The notes under the pieces are model-generated. The model ran no database searches. It had not been told where the DNA came from and worked only from the letters and a program-made list of their open reading frames with translations. Positions 6,858 to 15,293 of a stretch of 32,182 nt of DNA are shown here, in pieces (within the stretch, counting starts at the first letter, position 1; every line of letters begins with the position of its first letter). Location of the stretch: assembly GCA_946620645.1 (NCBI GenBank), contig CAMONN010000007.1, forward strand, positions 1-32,182. Reading direction: 5' to 3'. The translations under genes and the position numbers were made by a program. The stretch is from an uncultured Clostridia bacterium. Lineage in GTDB: Bacteria > Bacillota > Clostridia > Oscillospirales > Oscillospiraceae.

Positions 6858-8234
6858 ATGGCCGCACAGAAGATCGATTCCCACCGCATGGGTGAGATGG
6901 CAGAGGGAAAGCTGCTTATCACACTTGCAATTCCGATGATTCTCTCCATGCTTGTGCAGGCTTTATATAACATTGTGGACAGTATTTATGTCGCCCGTGT
7001 TTCTGAAGACTGTCTTTCCGCCCTGTCGCTTGCATTCCCCGCGCAGAACATCATGATCGGCCTCGCCACCGGCACAGGGGTCGGCGTCAGCACCCTGGTT
7101 TCCCGGGCGCTGGGCCGTCGGGATGAAACAGAAGCCCGGCAGGTCACCGGAACCGCGATTTTTCTCTGTTTCTGCTGCTGGGTTCTTGTGGCGCTCTTCG
7201 GTATTTTCGGAGCCCGGGCCTTTATCCGTTCTCAGACTCAGGTGGAGAGTATCCGCGCTTATGCAGAGTCCTATCTGCAGATTGTGACCGTTGCGTCACT
7301 GTTTCTATATCTGGAGGTCTGCGTGGAGCGTCTGCTGCAGTCTACAGGACTGACAAAGCTCTCCATGTGGACTCAGATGATCGGCGCCGTAACCAACATT
7401 ATTCTGGACCCCTTCTTTATCTATGGTTGGCTGGGTCTTCCCGCCATGGGAACCGCCGGTGCTGCCGTCGCCACGGTGATCGGCCAGGCTGTTGGAGCCG
7501 CTGTCGGGTTTGTTCTGCATATCCGGGAAAACCGGGAACTGCCGATCACTGCTGCGGACATTCGTCCGCACGGAAGAATCATCCGTGAGATTTACCGGAT
7601 TGGTTTCCCCTCCATTCTGATGATGGGTATCGGTTCGGTCACCAACTATATGATGAACATTATTCTCGGCGCCTTCACATCCACCGCCGTTGCCGTTTAC
7701 GGTGTATACTTCAAAATTCAGAGTTTCTTCTTCATGCCTGTTTTCGGTATTAACAACGGTCTGATCCCGATTATCGGCTATAACTACGGGGCCGGGAAGA
7801 AGGAACGGATTTACCGCACCATCCGCTACGGCATTCTTTATGCCACCTGCTTCATGCTTCTGGGGTTTGCCGCCTTCCAGTTGATTCCGGAGGCACTGCT
7901 CGGCATCTTCAATCCCTCGGAGGCCATGCTGGCCATCGGGGTTCCGGCGCTTCGGAGAATCAGCCTCAGCTTTCTCTTCGCCGGGTTCTGCATTGTGGCC
8001 GGCTCCGCCTGCCAGGCTCTGGACCGCAGCATTAATTCCCTCTTTGTATCGATCCTCAGGCAGATACTTGCCCTGATCCCCTCCGCGTGGCTTCTCAGCA
8101 AAACAGGGGACGTGAGCATGGTGTGGTGGGCTTTCCCGATCGCCGAAATCATTTCCCTGACAGCAAGTTTCTTTTTTCTCCGTTCCGCCCTTAAAGGAAT
8201 GGAGCGTACTTTGGGGTCAGCAGCAAACTCCTGA
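6858..8234 (+). CDS. MATE family multidrug/Na+ antiporter
   Basis: A polytopic membrane protein of 458 aa with about twelve hydrophobic segments. It opens in the MATE pattern: LITLAIPMILSMLVQALYNIVDSIYVARV, then GTGVGVSTLVSRALGRRD. Two-fold pseudo-symmetry is visible in the second half (IGFPSILMMGIGSVTNYMMN, GINNGLIPIIGYNYGAG). MATE proteins export cationic drugs, dyes or metabolites using Na+ or H+ gradients. The track starts at TTG 6843, but that codon forms part of TTGGAG, the ribosome binding site for ATG 6858, so I use 6858. The gene is a single unit with its own promoter and terminator. The substrate is unknown. Confidence 0.93.
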   Translation: MAAQKIDSHRMGEMAEGKLLITLAIPMILSMLVQALYNIVDSIYVARVSEDCLSALSLAFPAQNIMIGLATGTGVGVSTLVSRALGRRDETEARQVTGTAIFLCFCCWVLVALFGIFGARAFIRSQTQVESIRAYAESYLQIVTVASLFLYLEVCVERLLQSTGLTKLSMWTQMIGAVTNIILDPFFIYGWLGLPAMGTAGAAVATVIGQAVGAAVGFVLHIRENRELPITAADIRPHGRIIREIYRIGFPSILMMGIGSVTNYMMNIILGAFTSTAVAVYGVYFKIQSFFFMPVFGINNGLIPIIGYNYGAGKKERIYRTIRYGILYATCFMLLGFAAFQLIPEALLGIFNPSEAMLAIGVPALRRISLSFLFAGFCIVAGSACQALDRSINSLFVSILRQILALIPSAWLLSKTGDVSMVWWAFPIAEIISLTASFFFLRSALKGMERTLGSAANS

Positions 8235-8282
8235 AGTCACAGCATTTTCCCTTCACCGGACGAAGAGTTTTCCGGATACAGG

Positions 8283-8318
8283 ACCCGGGATTCCAAATCA
8301 TCGGAATCCCGGGTTTTC
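8283..8318 (+). terminator. Terminator of the MATE exporter gene
   Basis: CCCGGGATTCC and GGAATCCCGGG form a perfect 11-bp stem, followed by TTTTCTC on the plus strand. Confidence 0.85.
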
Positions 8319-8392
8319 TCACAGTATTTATCCTTTTTTCTTTATGAAGGCGCTTCCGGCTGATTTAAAGCGGCCCGGGCTTCCCTCTTTGG

Positions 8393-9355
8393 TCATTCTT
8401 CCGGCAGAAGGCCAAACATTCTCCGCATATAATCCACCCGCTTCCGGCACATCAGCCGTGTGGTCGGCGCAGATACTTTCGTATCAAATCCGTGCATTGT
8501 CCCTCTGGTCTCGTGCAGCTCCACGGGGATGCCCTCCTGGCGCAGGAGATCTGCATAACAGATTCCGTCATCATGCAGGGGGTCGAACTCAGCCACCTCA
8601 ATATAAGCGGGAGGCAACCCGGTAAGGCTGTCAGCCTCCACAGGCGAACGATAAGCCAGCGGCGTTGCTGACGGGTCAGGGTTTGTAAGCGGACGCACCT
8701 TTCCTGACAGTGCAGAATTCCACATGGGTGTGTCCGTGTATTTCAGGCAGGAATCGCTGATATTCCGATCGTCCAGCCAGGGATAGATCAACAGTTGAAA
8801 CCGTGGATGAAGGGCGTGGCCGCGGTCCCGCGCCATCATGCAGGTTGTAACGGTCAGCGTGCCGCCTGCGCTGTCACCGCCGATTCCGATGCGCGAGGCA
8901 TCGATACCGAGTTCCTCCGCATGGTCACTCACCCAGCAGAATGCGGCATAACAGTCCTCCTGAGGAAAGGGGAAAGGATATTCCGGTGCAAGACGGTAGC
9001 GCACAAAGACAACTACACAGCCAAGCTCCCTGGCATAGGTGAGGGCGTGCCGATAATGACTGCCGGAGGCCTCAAAGACAAATCCGCCTCCATGGATGTT
9101 GATGAAGCAAGGCGCAGGCCTGTGAATGTTATCAGGTGTCAGAATCAGCAGTTCCATCACGCCTCCCCTGTAGGCCGGGATTTTCTGCAGGCGGGCTTTC
9201 ACATGCGAAGTTCTGAAAACGAAGGGCGGTATAATCATTGCCCTCTGAGCCAGGCGGACAAAGGGCCGGCTGACAGACGGGGTGAATCTGCTGTAGGGAA
9301 AGAACTCCCGCCTGATCGGGTATCTGGTTTTTGCCACATTATGCCCTCCCATCAT
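8393..9355 (-). CDS. Alpha/beta hydrolase of the hormone-sensitive-lipase (HSL) family
   Basis: The 320-aa protein has the HSL oxyanion motif INIHGGGFVF and the nucleophile elbow IGGDSAGGT. The catalytic acid lies in VAEFDPLHDDG and the catalytic histidine in TMHGFD. Members hydrolyse short-chain carboxylic esters, mostly in the cytoplasm; the natural substrate here is unknown. There is no signal peptide. ATG 9355 follows TGAGGGAA by eight bases. An alternative GTG at 9337 has GGGAGGG ahead of it and would give a protein six residues shorter; either is possible. The gene lies 132 bases downstream of guaA on the same strand, with a long hairpin between them. Confidence 0.86.
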   Translation of the reverse strand: MMGGHNVAKTRYPIRREFFPYSRFTPSVSRPFVRLAQRAMIIPPFVFRTSHVKARLQKIPAYRGGVMELLILTPDNIHRPAPCFINIHGGGFVFEASGSHYRHALTYARELGCVVVFVRYRLAPEYPFPFPQEDCYAAFCWVSDHAEELGIDASRIGIGGDSAGGTLTVTTCMMARDRGHALHPRFQLLIYPWLDDRNISDSCLKYTDTPMWNSALSGKVRPLTNPDPSATPLAYRSPVEADSLTGLPPAYIEVAEFDPLHDDGICYADLLRQEGIPVELHETRGTMHGFDTKVSAPTTRLMCRKRVDYMRRMFGLLPEE

Positions 9356-9363
9356 TTCTGATA

Positions 9364-9414
9364 TTCCCTCAGGCGATGAGGGAAGGGCAGAAAACTACCG
9401 CCCTTCCCTCATCG
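9364..9414 (-). promoter_or_regulatory. Long hairpin with an alternative SD-sequestering stem before the esterase gene
   Basis: CGATGAGGGAAGGGC and GCCCTTCCCTCATCG are perfect 15-base arms (9400-9414 and 9374-9388). Minus-strand TGAGGGAA (9364-9371), the ribosome binding site of ATG 9355, repeats part of the first arm. The second arm could therefore pair with either one. No T tract follows, so it is not a standard terminator for guaA, though it may still protect the guaA mRNA end. Confidence 0.5.
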
Positions 9415-9487
9415 TTTGACAGGAAACTTCAAACCGCAGTCGACAGAGTACCCTTTTCACCGCTCTCCTGACGGTCCGGATCTTCAG

Positions 9488-10468
9488 TTATTCGTACTCG
9501 ATCGTGGCAACAGGCTTGGGGCTCAGATCGTAGAGCACCCGGTTCACACCCTTCACTTCCGCAAGGATCCGGTCACGAATTTTGTAAAGCAGCTCGTAAG
9601 GGATCTCTTCAATGGTGGCGGCAGTGGCATCCACGCTGTTCACCGCACGGATAATGACCATCCAGTCATCCGTGCGCTTTCCGTTCTTGATGCCGGTGGA
9701 GGTAAAGGGCGGAACCACTGTAAAGTACTGCCAGACCTTTCCCTGAAGACCGGCGCCGGCAAACTCCTCCCGGAGGATTGCATCAGACTCCCGCACGGCC
9801 TCCAGACGGTCGCGGGTGATCGCACCGACGCAGCGCACGCCCAGCCCCGGGCCCGGGAAGGGCTGACGGAATACCATACTCTCGGGCAAGCCAAGAGCGA
9901 GACCGACCACGCGGACTTCATCCTTATACAGGAATTTGACCGGCTCAACCAGTTCAAAGTTCAGGTCCTCCGGCAGCCCTCCCACATTGTGGTGCGCCTT
10001 CACGCCGTCACTTTCCAGGATATCGGGATAAATGGTCCCCTGAGCCAAAAACTCTACGCCGTCCAGCTTCCGGGCCTCTTCCGCAAAGACATCGATGAAT
10101 TCTTTGCCGATGATCTTCCGCTTGGTCTCGGGGTCGGAAACTCCCGCCAGCTTGTCCAGGAAGCGGTCCACCGCATCGACATAGATCAGGTTGGCATTCA
10201 TCTGATTGCGGAACACCTCGATAACCTGCTCCGGCTCTCCCTTGCGGAGAAGCCCATGATTAACATGGACGCAGGTCAGCTGCCCGCCAACGGCACGAAT
10301 CAGCAGCGCCGCAACAACAGAGGAGTCCACACCGCCCGAAAGGGCAAGCAGGACCTTTCTGTTCCCGATCTGTCGGCGCAGAGCTGTCAACTGCTCATCG
10401 ATAAAGGCCCGGGCAAGTTCCGGAGTCGTAATCCTCTGCATGGATTCAGGGCGTTTGTTATTCTCCAT
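9488..10468 (-). CDS. guaA: GMP synthase ATP-pyrophosphatase subunit (no glutaminase domain)
   Basis: The 326-aa product corresponds to the C-terminal two-thirds of bacterial GuaA. It has the PP-loop LALSGGVDSSV (residues 41-51), CVHVNHGLLRKGE, IYPDILESD, the dimerisation domain FRQPFPGPGLGVR and the family end KPVATIEYE. It converts XMP to GMP through an adenylyl intermediate using ammonia. The class I glutamine amidotransferase domain (about 190 aa) that normally precedes it is absent; only about 40 residues precede the PP-loop. No amidotransferase gene lies in the window, so a separate subunit elsewhere or free ammonia must supply nitrogen. AGAGGGACTGACT precedes the ATG. The short leader has no room for a purine riboswitch. 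Confidence 0.93.
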   Translation of the reverse strand: MENNKRPESMQRITTPELARAFIDEQLTALRRQIGNRKVLLALSGGVDSSVVAALLIRAVGGQLTCVHVNHGLLRKGEPEQVIEVFRNQMNANLIYVDAVDRFLDKLAGVSDPETKRKIIGKEFIDVFAEEARKLDGVEFLAQGTIYPDILESDGVKAHHNVGGLPEDLNFELVEPVKFLYKDEVRVVGLALGLPESMVFRQPFPGPGLGVRCVGAITRDRLEAVRESDAILREEFAGAGLQGKVWQYFTVVPPFTSTGIKNGKRTDDWMVIIRAVNSVDATAATIEEIPYELLYKIRDRILAEVKGVNRVLYDLSPKPVATIEYE

Positions 10469-10501
10469 AGTCAGTCCCTCTCTTATTTTTTGATGGCGTG
10501 A

Positions 10502-10531
10502 ATTATATCACAGCATCCCCGCCGCTTTCAA
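10502..10531 (-). promoter_or_regulatory. Promoter of guaA
   Basis: On the minus strand TTGAAA (10526-10531) and a perfect TATAAT (10502-10507) are 18 bases apart, about 35 bases before the ATG. Confidence 0.65.
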
Positions 10532-10632
10532 CAGATTTTTCGCGGATGGGAGCTGAAAATATACCTGCGTACCACTCAAAAAATGTTAACATTGACGACA
10601 GTTAAAATTTGCCAATTGTTCCGAAAGACCCG

Positions 10633-10661
10633 TTGCGCTCGCCCATGGAAAATGATAGAAT
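10633..10661 (+). promoter_or_regulatory. Promoter of the ymdB-yhaO-yhaN unit
   Basis: TTGCGC (10633-10638) and TAGAAT (10656-10661) are 17 bases apart. A small GCTCCCC/GGGGAGC hairpin (10680-10697) sits in the short leader before the ribosome binding site. Confidence 0.55.
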
Positions 10662-10719
10662 GAGAACACAAGTAAACCGGCTCCCCTGGAGGGGAGCTCC
10701 CTGAGATTGAGGCAAAAGC

Positions 10720-11493
10720 ATGAAAATCAATATTCTTGCCGTCGGGGACGTTTGCGGCGTCCCCGGTCTGCAGTTTCTGGAAAGCAATCTGAAACAGTTT
10801 CAGCAATCCAATGAGATCGCCTTCACTGTTGTCAACGGTGAAAACGCCAACGTAGTCGGCGTCACCCCGAAACAGGCACAGCAGATTTTCCGCGCCGGGG
10901 CCGATGTCATCACCCTTGGCAACCACACCTGGGTCCGTACCGAGATGCAGGACTATCTGACCGTTGAACCCCGGATTCTGCGTCCCGTAAACTATGCTCC
11001 CCAATGCCCCGGACGCGGGATCTCCGTTTTCAGGACGGCTTTCGGGGATGTCTGCGTAATGAACCTCCTCGGTCGCTTCACCCTGGACAGCAACACCGAC
11101 AACCCCTTCCCCATCGCAGACGGCTATATGAGCGAGATTCGTGAGAAGATCATCCTGGTGGACTTTCACGCCGAGGGCAGCAGTGAAAAGCGGGCCATGG
11201 GGTACCTGCTTGACGGGAGAGCAACAGCAGTCTGGGGCACCCACACCCATGTACAGACCTCAGACGCCTGTGTGCTGCCAAAAGGCACCGGATATATTAC
11301 GGACCTCGGTATGACAGGTCCTGTTCACTCGGTGCTGGGTGTAGACCCGCAGCAGAGCATCGGGAAATTCATGGGCAACCCCCCTATGCGCTATGATTCG
11401 GCCAAGGGCCCGGCAAAAATGGAAGGCTGCATCTTTACGGTGGATACCGAAAGCGGGAAATGCCTGAACGCAGAGAGTGTGAGGCTGTTATGA
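10720..11493 (+). CDS. ymdB: YmdB family metallophosphoesterase (cyclic-nucleotide phosphodiesterase)
   Basis: The 257-aa protein has the usual family length and metal-ligand motifs: VGDVCG at the N-terminus, VVNGENAN, LGNHTW, DFHAEGSSEK and WGTHTHVQTSD. In Bacillus subtilis, YmdB is a dimetal phosphodiesterase with 2',3'-cyclic-nucleotide activity that influences sporulation, biofilm and motility decisions. That function is transferred from the family and not shown here. TTGAGGC precedes the ATG at good spacing. Its usual neighbour, rny, is absent; instead it is coupled by a 4-base ATGA overlap to a yhaO-like nuclease gene, suggesting a nucleic-acid maintenance operon. Confidence 0.92.
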   Translation: MKINILAVGDVCGVPGLQFLESNLKQFQQSNEIAFTVVNGENANVVGVTPKQAQQIFRAGADVITLGNHTWVRTEMQDYLTVEPRILRPVNYAPQCPGRGISVFRTAFGDVCVMNLLGRFTLDSNTDNPFPIADGYMSEIREKIILVDFHAEGSSEKRAMGYLLDGRATAVWGTHTHVQTSDACVLPKGTGYITDLGMTGPVHSVLGVDPQQSIGKFMGNPPMRYDSAKGPAKMEGCIFTVDTESGKCLNAESVRLL

Positions 11494-12605
11494 GACATAT
11501 CAGAATTATCCATGCGGCGGATTTTCATCTTGATTCCCCCTTTGAAGGACTGTCAGCCGCCAAAGCAGCAGTCCGGAGGGGTGAGCAGCGGGATCTGCTT
11601 GCGGCACTGGTGAAGCTTGCCGCTGATGAAGAGGTCGACCTCATGCTCCTCAGCGGTGACCTGCTGGACAGCGAGACATCCTACCGTGAAACCGGCGAGG
11701 CCCTGGTTGCCGCCCTTTCGGAGGCCCCCTGCCCGGTTTTCATTGCTCCGGGCAATCACGACTATTACAACGGCCGCTCGGTTTATGCCCGGCTGAAACT
11801 TCCGGAACAGGTGCGGGTCTTTACAAAGAACTCCATTCACTTCTACTCTGTACCAGGCTGTGATGCCAGGGTTTACGGCGCCGCATTCACGGACCGGCAC
11901 AGCGCCCCCCTTCTTCGAGGCTTTCAGGCAGAACGGAAGGCCGGGATCTATAACCTGCTCTGCATGCACGGTGAAGTTGGGAACAGCGCCTCTCTTTATA
12001 ACCCCATCACAGTTGAAGATCTTGCCGCCAGCGGCATGGATTACGTCGCTCTGGGACACATTCACCAGGCTTCGGGTCTCCTGAAAAGCGGAAGCACCTG
12101 GTACTCCTGGCCTGGCTGTCCGGAAGGACGCGGCTTCGACGAGACCGGTGAAAAAACAGTAAACCTTGTTACCCTGGAGGGAACCTCTGCAACACTTGAG
12201 GCCCGCTCTATTGCCAGGCGGCACTATCACTCAATGGTTCTGGATGTAAGCGGAAAGGATCCCCTGCTGCTGATTCACACCTCGCTGCCGGAGGATCCCT
12301 CTGAGGACATTTACCGCATCACCCTCACCGGCAGCACCGAGCACTCTCCGGATCTGCTGCGCCTGCATCAGAATCTGGACGGAATGTTCTTCTCCCTCCG
12401 GTTGGAAGACCGGACTTCTCCCCCCGCCGACATCTGGGAATCCGCCGGGACTGACACCCTGCGGGGTCTCTTCCTTTCAAAGCTGAGGGCCCGCTACGAC
12501 GCTGCGCAGGACGACGAGCAGAAAATGCGGATTGAGCAGGCGGTGCGCTGGGGACTTGCTGCACTGGACAACGCTGAGGAGGTGGTCGTTCATGGTCATC
12601 CGTAA
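11490..12605 (+). CDS. SbcD/Mre11-like DNA repair exonuclease, YhaO type
   Basis: Calcineurin-like metallophosphoesterase motifs run in order: HAADFHLDSPF at the N-terminus, MLLSGDLLDSE, APGNHDYY, CMHGEVG and ALGHIHQ. This is the Mre11/SbcD pattern, and about 371 aa fits the YhaO subfamily. Paired with the SMC-like ATPase that follows, it should act as a nuclease in DNA break repair or hairpin processing. The track's ORF starts at 11460, but the ATG at 11490 overlaps the ymdB stop as ATGA and gives the canonical N-terminus MRHIRIIHAADFH. The downstream gene starts 14 bases before this one stops, another sign of coupling. Confidence 0.9.
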   Translation: MRHIRIIHAADFHLDSPFEGLSAAKAAVRRGEQRDLLAALVKLAADEEVDLMLLSGDLLDSETSYRETGEALVAALSEAPCPVFIAPGNHDYYNGRSVYARLKLPEQVRVFTKNSIHFYSVPGCDARVYGAAFTDRHSAPLLRGFQAERKAGIYNLLCMHGEVGNSASLYNPITVEDLAASGMDYVALGHIHQASGLLKSGSTWYSWPGCPEGRGFDETGEKTVNLVTLEGTSATLEARSIARRHYHSMVLDVSGKDPLLLIHTSLPEDPSEDIYRITLTGSTEHSPDLLRLHQNLDGMFFSLRLEDRTSPPADIWESAGTDTLRGLFLSKLRARYDAAQDDEQKMRIEQAVRWGLAALDNAEEVVVHGHP

Positions 12606-14508
12606 ACTGCAGGCCTCCTTTGGAAAGCTGCAGGGCGAAACCCTTCGCTTTCATGACGGGCTGAATGTGATTTACGCCCCGAACGAAAGCGGCAAGTCCA
12701 CCTGGTGCGCCTTCATCCGCACCATGCTCTACGGCATTGACTCCTCTGAACGCTCCCGGGACGGATTCCTGCCGGACAAGCAGCGCTATGCACCCTGGTC
12801 CGGCGCTCCGATGGAGGGCCACATGGAACTTCGGGCCGACGGAGCCGACATCACACTGCAGCGGCGCACCGCCGCCCGCTCTGCCCCCATGCGGGATTTC
12901 AGCGCAGTCTACACCGGTACCAACAACCCCGTAGAGGGGATGACCGGTCAAAACTGCGGAGAACTTCTGACCGGCGTCAGCAGGGATGTGTTCCGGCGAA
13001 GTGCTTTTATTGCCCAGGGTGCGGTGGCAGTCTCCGGGAGCCCGGAGCTGGCAAAGCGCATTCAGGCCATTGTTTCCAGCGGTGATGAGCAAACCTCCTA
13101 CAGTGAGGCGGAGGCCCGGCTCAAGACCTGGCAGCACCGCCGGCGCTATCACCGGAAGGGACTGCTGCCGGCGCTGGAGGGCGAGATGGATGAAGCCCAG
13201 CGCCAGCTGAGCGATATCAGCACCTCAGCTGAAACCGTCCACAGCATGGAGCAGGAACTGCACGGAATGCTGCAGCGCTGCGAAGCACTGGAGGAGTCCG
13301 TAAATGACGCACGCCGGCGCCAGCGGAACGACGCGCTGAAGAAAATCCGGGATGGAAGAGCTGATGTGCAGCGCCGCAGTGACGATCATGATGCCGCTCT
13401 CGCAGAGCTTGCCCGCAGCCGGGAAGCTCTGCAGCGCAGCGATTTCGGCGACCGCAGCCGGGAAGCTCTGGAGGAAGAGGTCCAGCGTGACCTGGATGCA
13501 CTGGCGGATGCAGAGGAAGACAGCCGAAGCCGTCTCGCGCTCCTGCCTGCCGTGCTGTGCTCCATTCTGGCAATCGTGTTCGCGGGTCTCACGGGATTAC
13601 GAAGCAGTCTTCCCCTAATTCTTGGAGCGGGCCTCATGTGTCTGGGTGCGATCTTCTTCTTTTTCCGCTATTCCCGCATCCGTCAGGCCGCCCTGGAAGC
13701 TGAATCTGTCCGGGACCGTATCCTGCGGAAATACCGGGTTGCCGTACCGGAGGATATTCCCGGCATCCTCACGGAATACTATGCGATGGAGGATGCCATA
13801 CGGGCTGCGGAAAAGGAGGAGCTTCAGAGCCGTGACCGCCTGGACAGAACCCAGGAGGCCCTTCACCAGTTGGAAGAGGCCGCCGTCAGCGAGCTGGACT
13901 TTGCCGGCGGTGATTCCGAGGCAGCGCGCCTCAGCAGGGCACTGACCGCCGCAAGAAAAGACGCCTCCACACTTTCGGAGAAAATTTCCGGTCTGAAGGG
14001 ACGCCTCTCCGCCATGGGCGACCCATTGGTGGTAGCAAGCTCTCTCCGCCAGTTTCAGGAAAGCCACCGGCAGATTCAGGCGGAATACGACGCTATTACT
14101 CTTGCTCAGGAACTTCTGCGGGAGGCTGATCAGGAAATACAGAGCCGTTTCTCCCCCGCGCTCAGCAGCCTTGCGGCAAAATATATGAACGAGATGACCG
14201 GCGGACGCTATGAAGAGCTGATGGTGGGGCAGGACTTTTCCGCGCGTACCCGTATTCAGGGAGATACCGTTTCCCACGATGCGGAATATTTGAGCGCCGG
14301 TACCTCCGACCTCATGTATCTTGCCGTTCGTCTGGCCGTCTGCGAGCTGGCACTGCCTGAAGGCGAGCCCTGTCCGCTGATTCTGGATGACGCACTGGTC
14401 AATCTCGATGAAACCCGGGAGGCTCAGGCCATGAAGCTACTGAAGCGGATCGCCCTGCAGCGTCAGGTCATTCTTTTCACCTGCCGAAAGCCTGCCGGAT
14501 TCGAATAA
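12592..14508 (+). CDS. SbcC/Rad50-like AAA ATPase with membrane hairpin, YhaN type
   Basis: From ATG 12592 (GGAGG nine bases upstream) the protein has 638 aa. Walker A is APNESGKST at residues 29-37. The C-terminal half has YLSAGTSDLMYLAVRLA (ABC signature) and PLILDDALVNLDETR (Walker B and D-loop). Coiled-coil stretches flank two hydrophobic segments at about residues 317-363 (VLCSILAIVFAGL and LILGAGLMCLGAIFFFF). A membrane hairpin inside the coiled coil is typical of YhaN and absent from SbcC. It is shorter than B. subtilis YhaN (over 900 aa as I recall), so the coiled coil is abbreviated. With YhaO it probably forms a membrane-anchored SbcCD-like nuclease. A 19-bp in-frame direct repeat lies at 13413-13470. 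Confidence 0.88.
   Translation: MVIRKLQASFGKLQGETLRFHDGLNVIYAPNESGKSTWCAFIRTMLYGIDSSERSRDGFLPDKQRYAPWSGAPMEGHMELRADGADITLQRRTAARSAPMRDFSAVYTGTNNPVEGMTGQNCGELLTGVSRDVFRRSAFIAQGAVAVSGSPELAKRIQAIVSSGDEQTSYSEAEARLKTWQHRRRYHRKGLLPALEGEMDEAQRQLSDISTSAETVHSMEQELHGMLQRCEALEESVNDARRRQRNDALKKIRDGRADVQRRSDDHDAALAELARSREALQRSDFGDRSREALEEEVQRDLDALADAEEDSRSRLALLPAVLCSILAIVFAGLTGLRSSLPLILGAGLMCLGAIFFFFRYSRIRQAALEAESVRDRILRKYRVAVPEDIPGILTEYYAMEDAIRAAEKEELQSRDRLDRTQEALHQLEEAAVSELDFAGGDSEAARLSRALTAARKDASTLSEKISGLKGRLSAMGDPLVVASSLRQFQESHRQIQAEYDAITLAQELLREADQEIQSRFSPALSSLAAKYMNEMTGGRYEELMVGQDFSARTRIQGDTVSHDAEYLSAGTSDLMYLAVRLAVCELALPEGEPCPLILDDALVNLDETREAQAMKLLKRIALQRQVILFTCRKPAGFE
13413..13470 (+). repeat. In-frame 19-bp direct repeat with 39-bp period in the yhaN-like gene
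   Basis: The string ccgcagccgggaagctctg occurs perfectly at 13413-13431 and 13452-13470. The 39-base period equals 13 codons, so the coiled coil carries SREAL twice. It looks like a local duplication in a helical region. Confidence 0.8.
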
Positions 14509-14526
14509 TCTACCTGGGAGTGTACT

Positions 14527-15225
14527 ATGATTGCAGTACTTGTCAACACTGTCGCCGTCCTTGCGGGCAGCATCATCGGGATTCTTTTCCGGAACCGTCT
14601 GAAGGAGTCCCTTCGCAACAGCGTCATGAAGGCTCTTGGCCTCTGCACGCTGCTCATCGGTATTATGAGCGCTGTTGAAACGAAGGAACTGCTCTGTATT
14701 ATTATCTGTATGGTACTGGGAACCCTGCTCGGTGAAGTACTGCATATAGATGACAGAATTGAAAATGCGGCGGACAGCATCAAAGGAAAGCTTCTGAAGG
14801 GGCGCTCCGGCGGGGCCGGGATGGAAAGCTTTACAGACGGTTTTGTTTCCGCCAGCATTCTCTTCTGTATCGGCTCCATGACCATTGTAGGCTCTCTCGA
14901 AGCCGGGATTCGTCACAATTACAGCATCCTTTTCGCTAAAAGCACCATGGACTTCATCTCATCTATGGCCTTCGGTGCCGCCATGGGGTACGGAGTCACC
15001 TGCTCAGCTGCATTTGTGCTCGTGTTTCAGGGGGCGCTGGTTCTTCTCTCCACCTGGATCGGATCCGCCCTCAGTGATGCCGTCGTTACCGAAATGTCCG
15101 CCGTAGGCGGAGTGATCCTCCTGGGGATGGCGCTGAACCTGCTGGGCTGCACCAGGGAGCGCATCAAAGTCGCCAATATGCTCCCGGCAATCTTTTTACC
15201 GATCCTCTACCTGGCGCTGTTTTGA
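14527..15225 (+). CDS. DUF554 family membrane protein (YqgA/YdfK-like)
   Basis: The 232-aa polytopic membrane protein starts with the family pattern VLVNTVAVLAGSIIGILFRNRL. It also has GTLLGEVLHIDDRIE, the typical FVSASILFCIGSMTIVGSLEAG and DFISSMAFGAAMGYGV. DUF554 proteins are small integral membrane proteins of unknown function, sometimes listed as possible transporters. GGGAGTGTACT precedes the ATG. The gene follows the yhaN-like gene by 18 bases on the same strand and is probably its last cotranscribed partner. I see no clear terminator before the pyrC promoter. Confidence 0.9.
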   Translation: MIAVLVNTVAVLAGSIIGILFRNRLKESLRNSVMKALGLCTLLIGIMSAVETKELLCIIICMVLGTLLGEVLHIDDRIENAADSIKGKLLKGRSGGAGMESFTDGFVSASILFCIGSMTIVGSLEAGIRHNYSILFAKSTMDFISSMAFGAAMGYGVTCSAAFVLVFQGALVLLSTWIGSALSDAVVTEMSAVGGVILLGMALNLLGCTRERIKVANMLPAIFLPILYLALF

Positions 15226-15257
15226 GCGCGCCCCCGAAAAGCTGTGCAAAATGCCAG

Positions 15258-15286
15258 TTGACAAAGGGAGTGCCTCCCGCTATAAT
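15258..15286 (+). promoter_or_regulatory. Promoter of pyrC-carB
   Basis: A perfect TTGACA (15258-15263) and a perfect TATAAT (15281-15286) are 17 bases apart. Transcription should begin near 15293, just ahead of the PyrR-binding element. Confidence 0.88.
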
Positions 15287-15293
15287 CTTTGCA

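Noticed and set aside
9416-10501. 361-aa plus-strand ORF opposite guaA
   Set aside because: Shadow frame of a clear gene; no motifs, start signals or promoter.
10469-10540. Purine riboswitch upstream of guaA
   Set aside because: The promoter leaves a leader of about 30 bases, too short for the aptamer.
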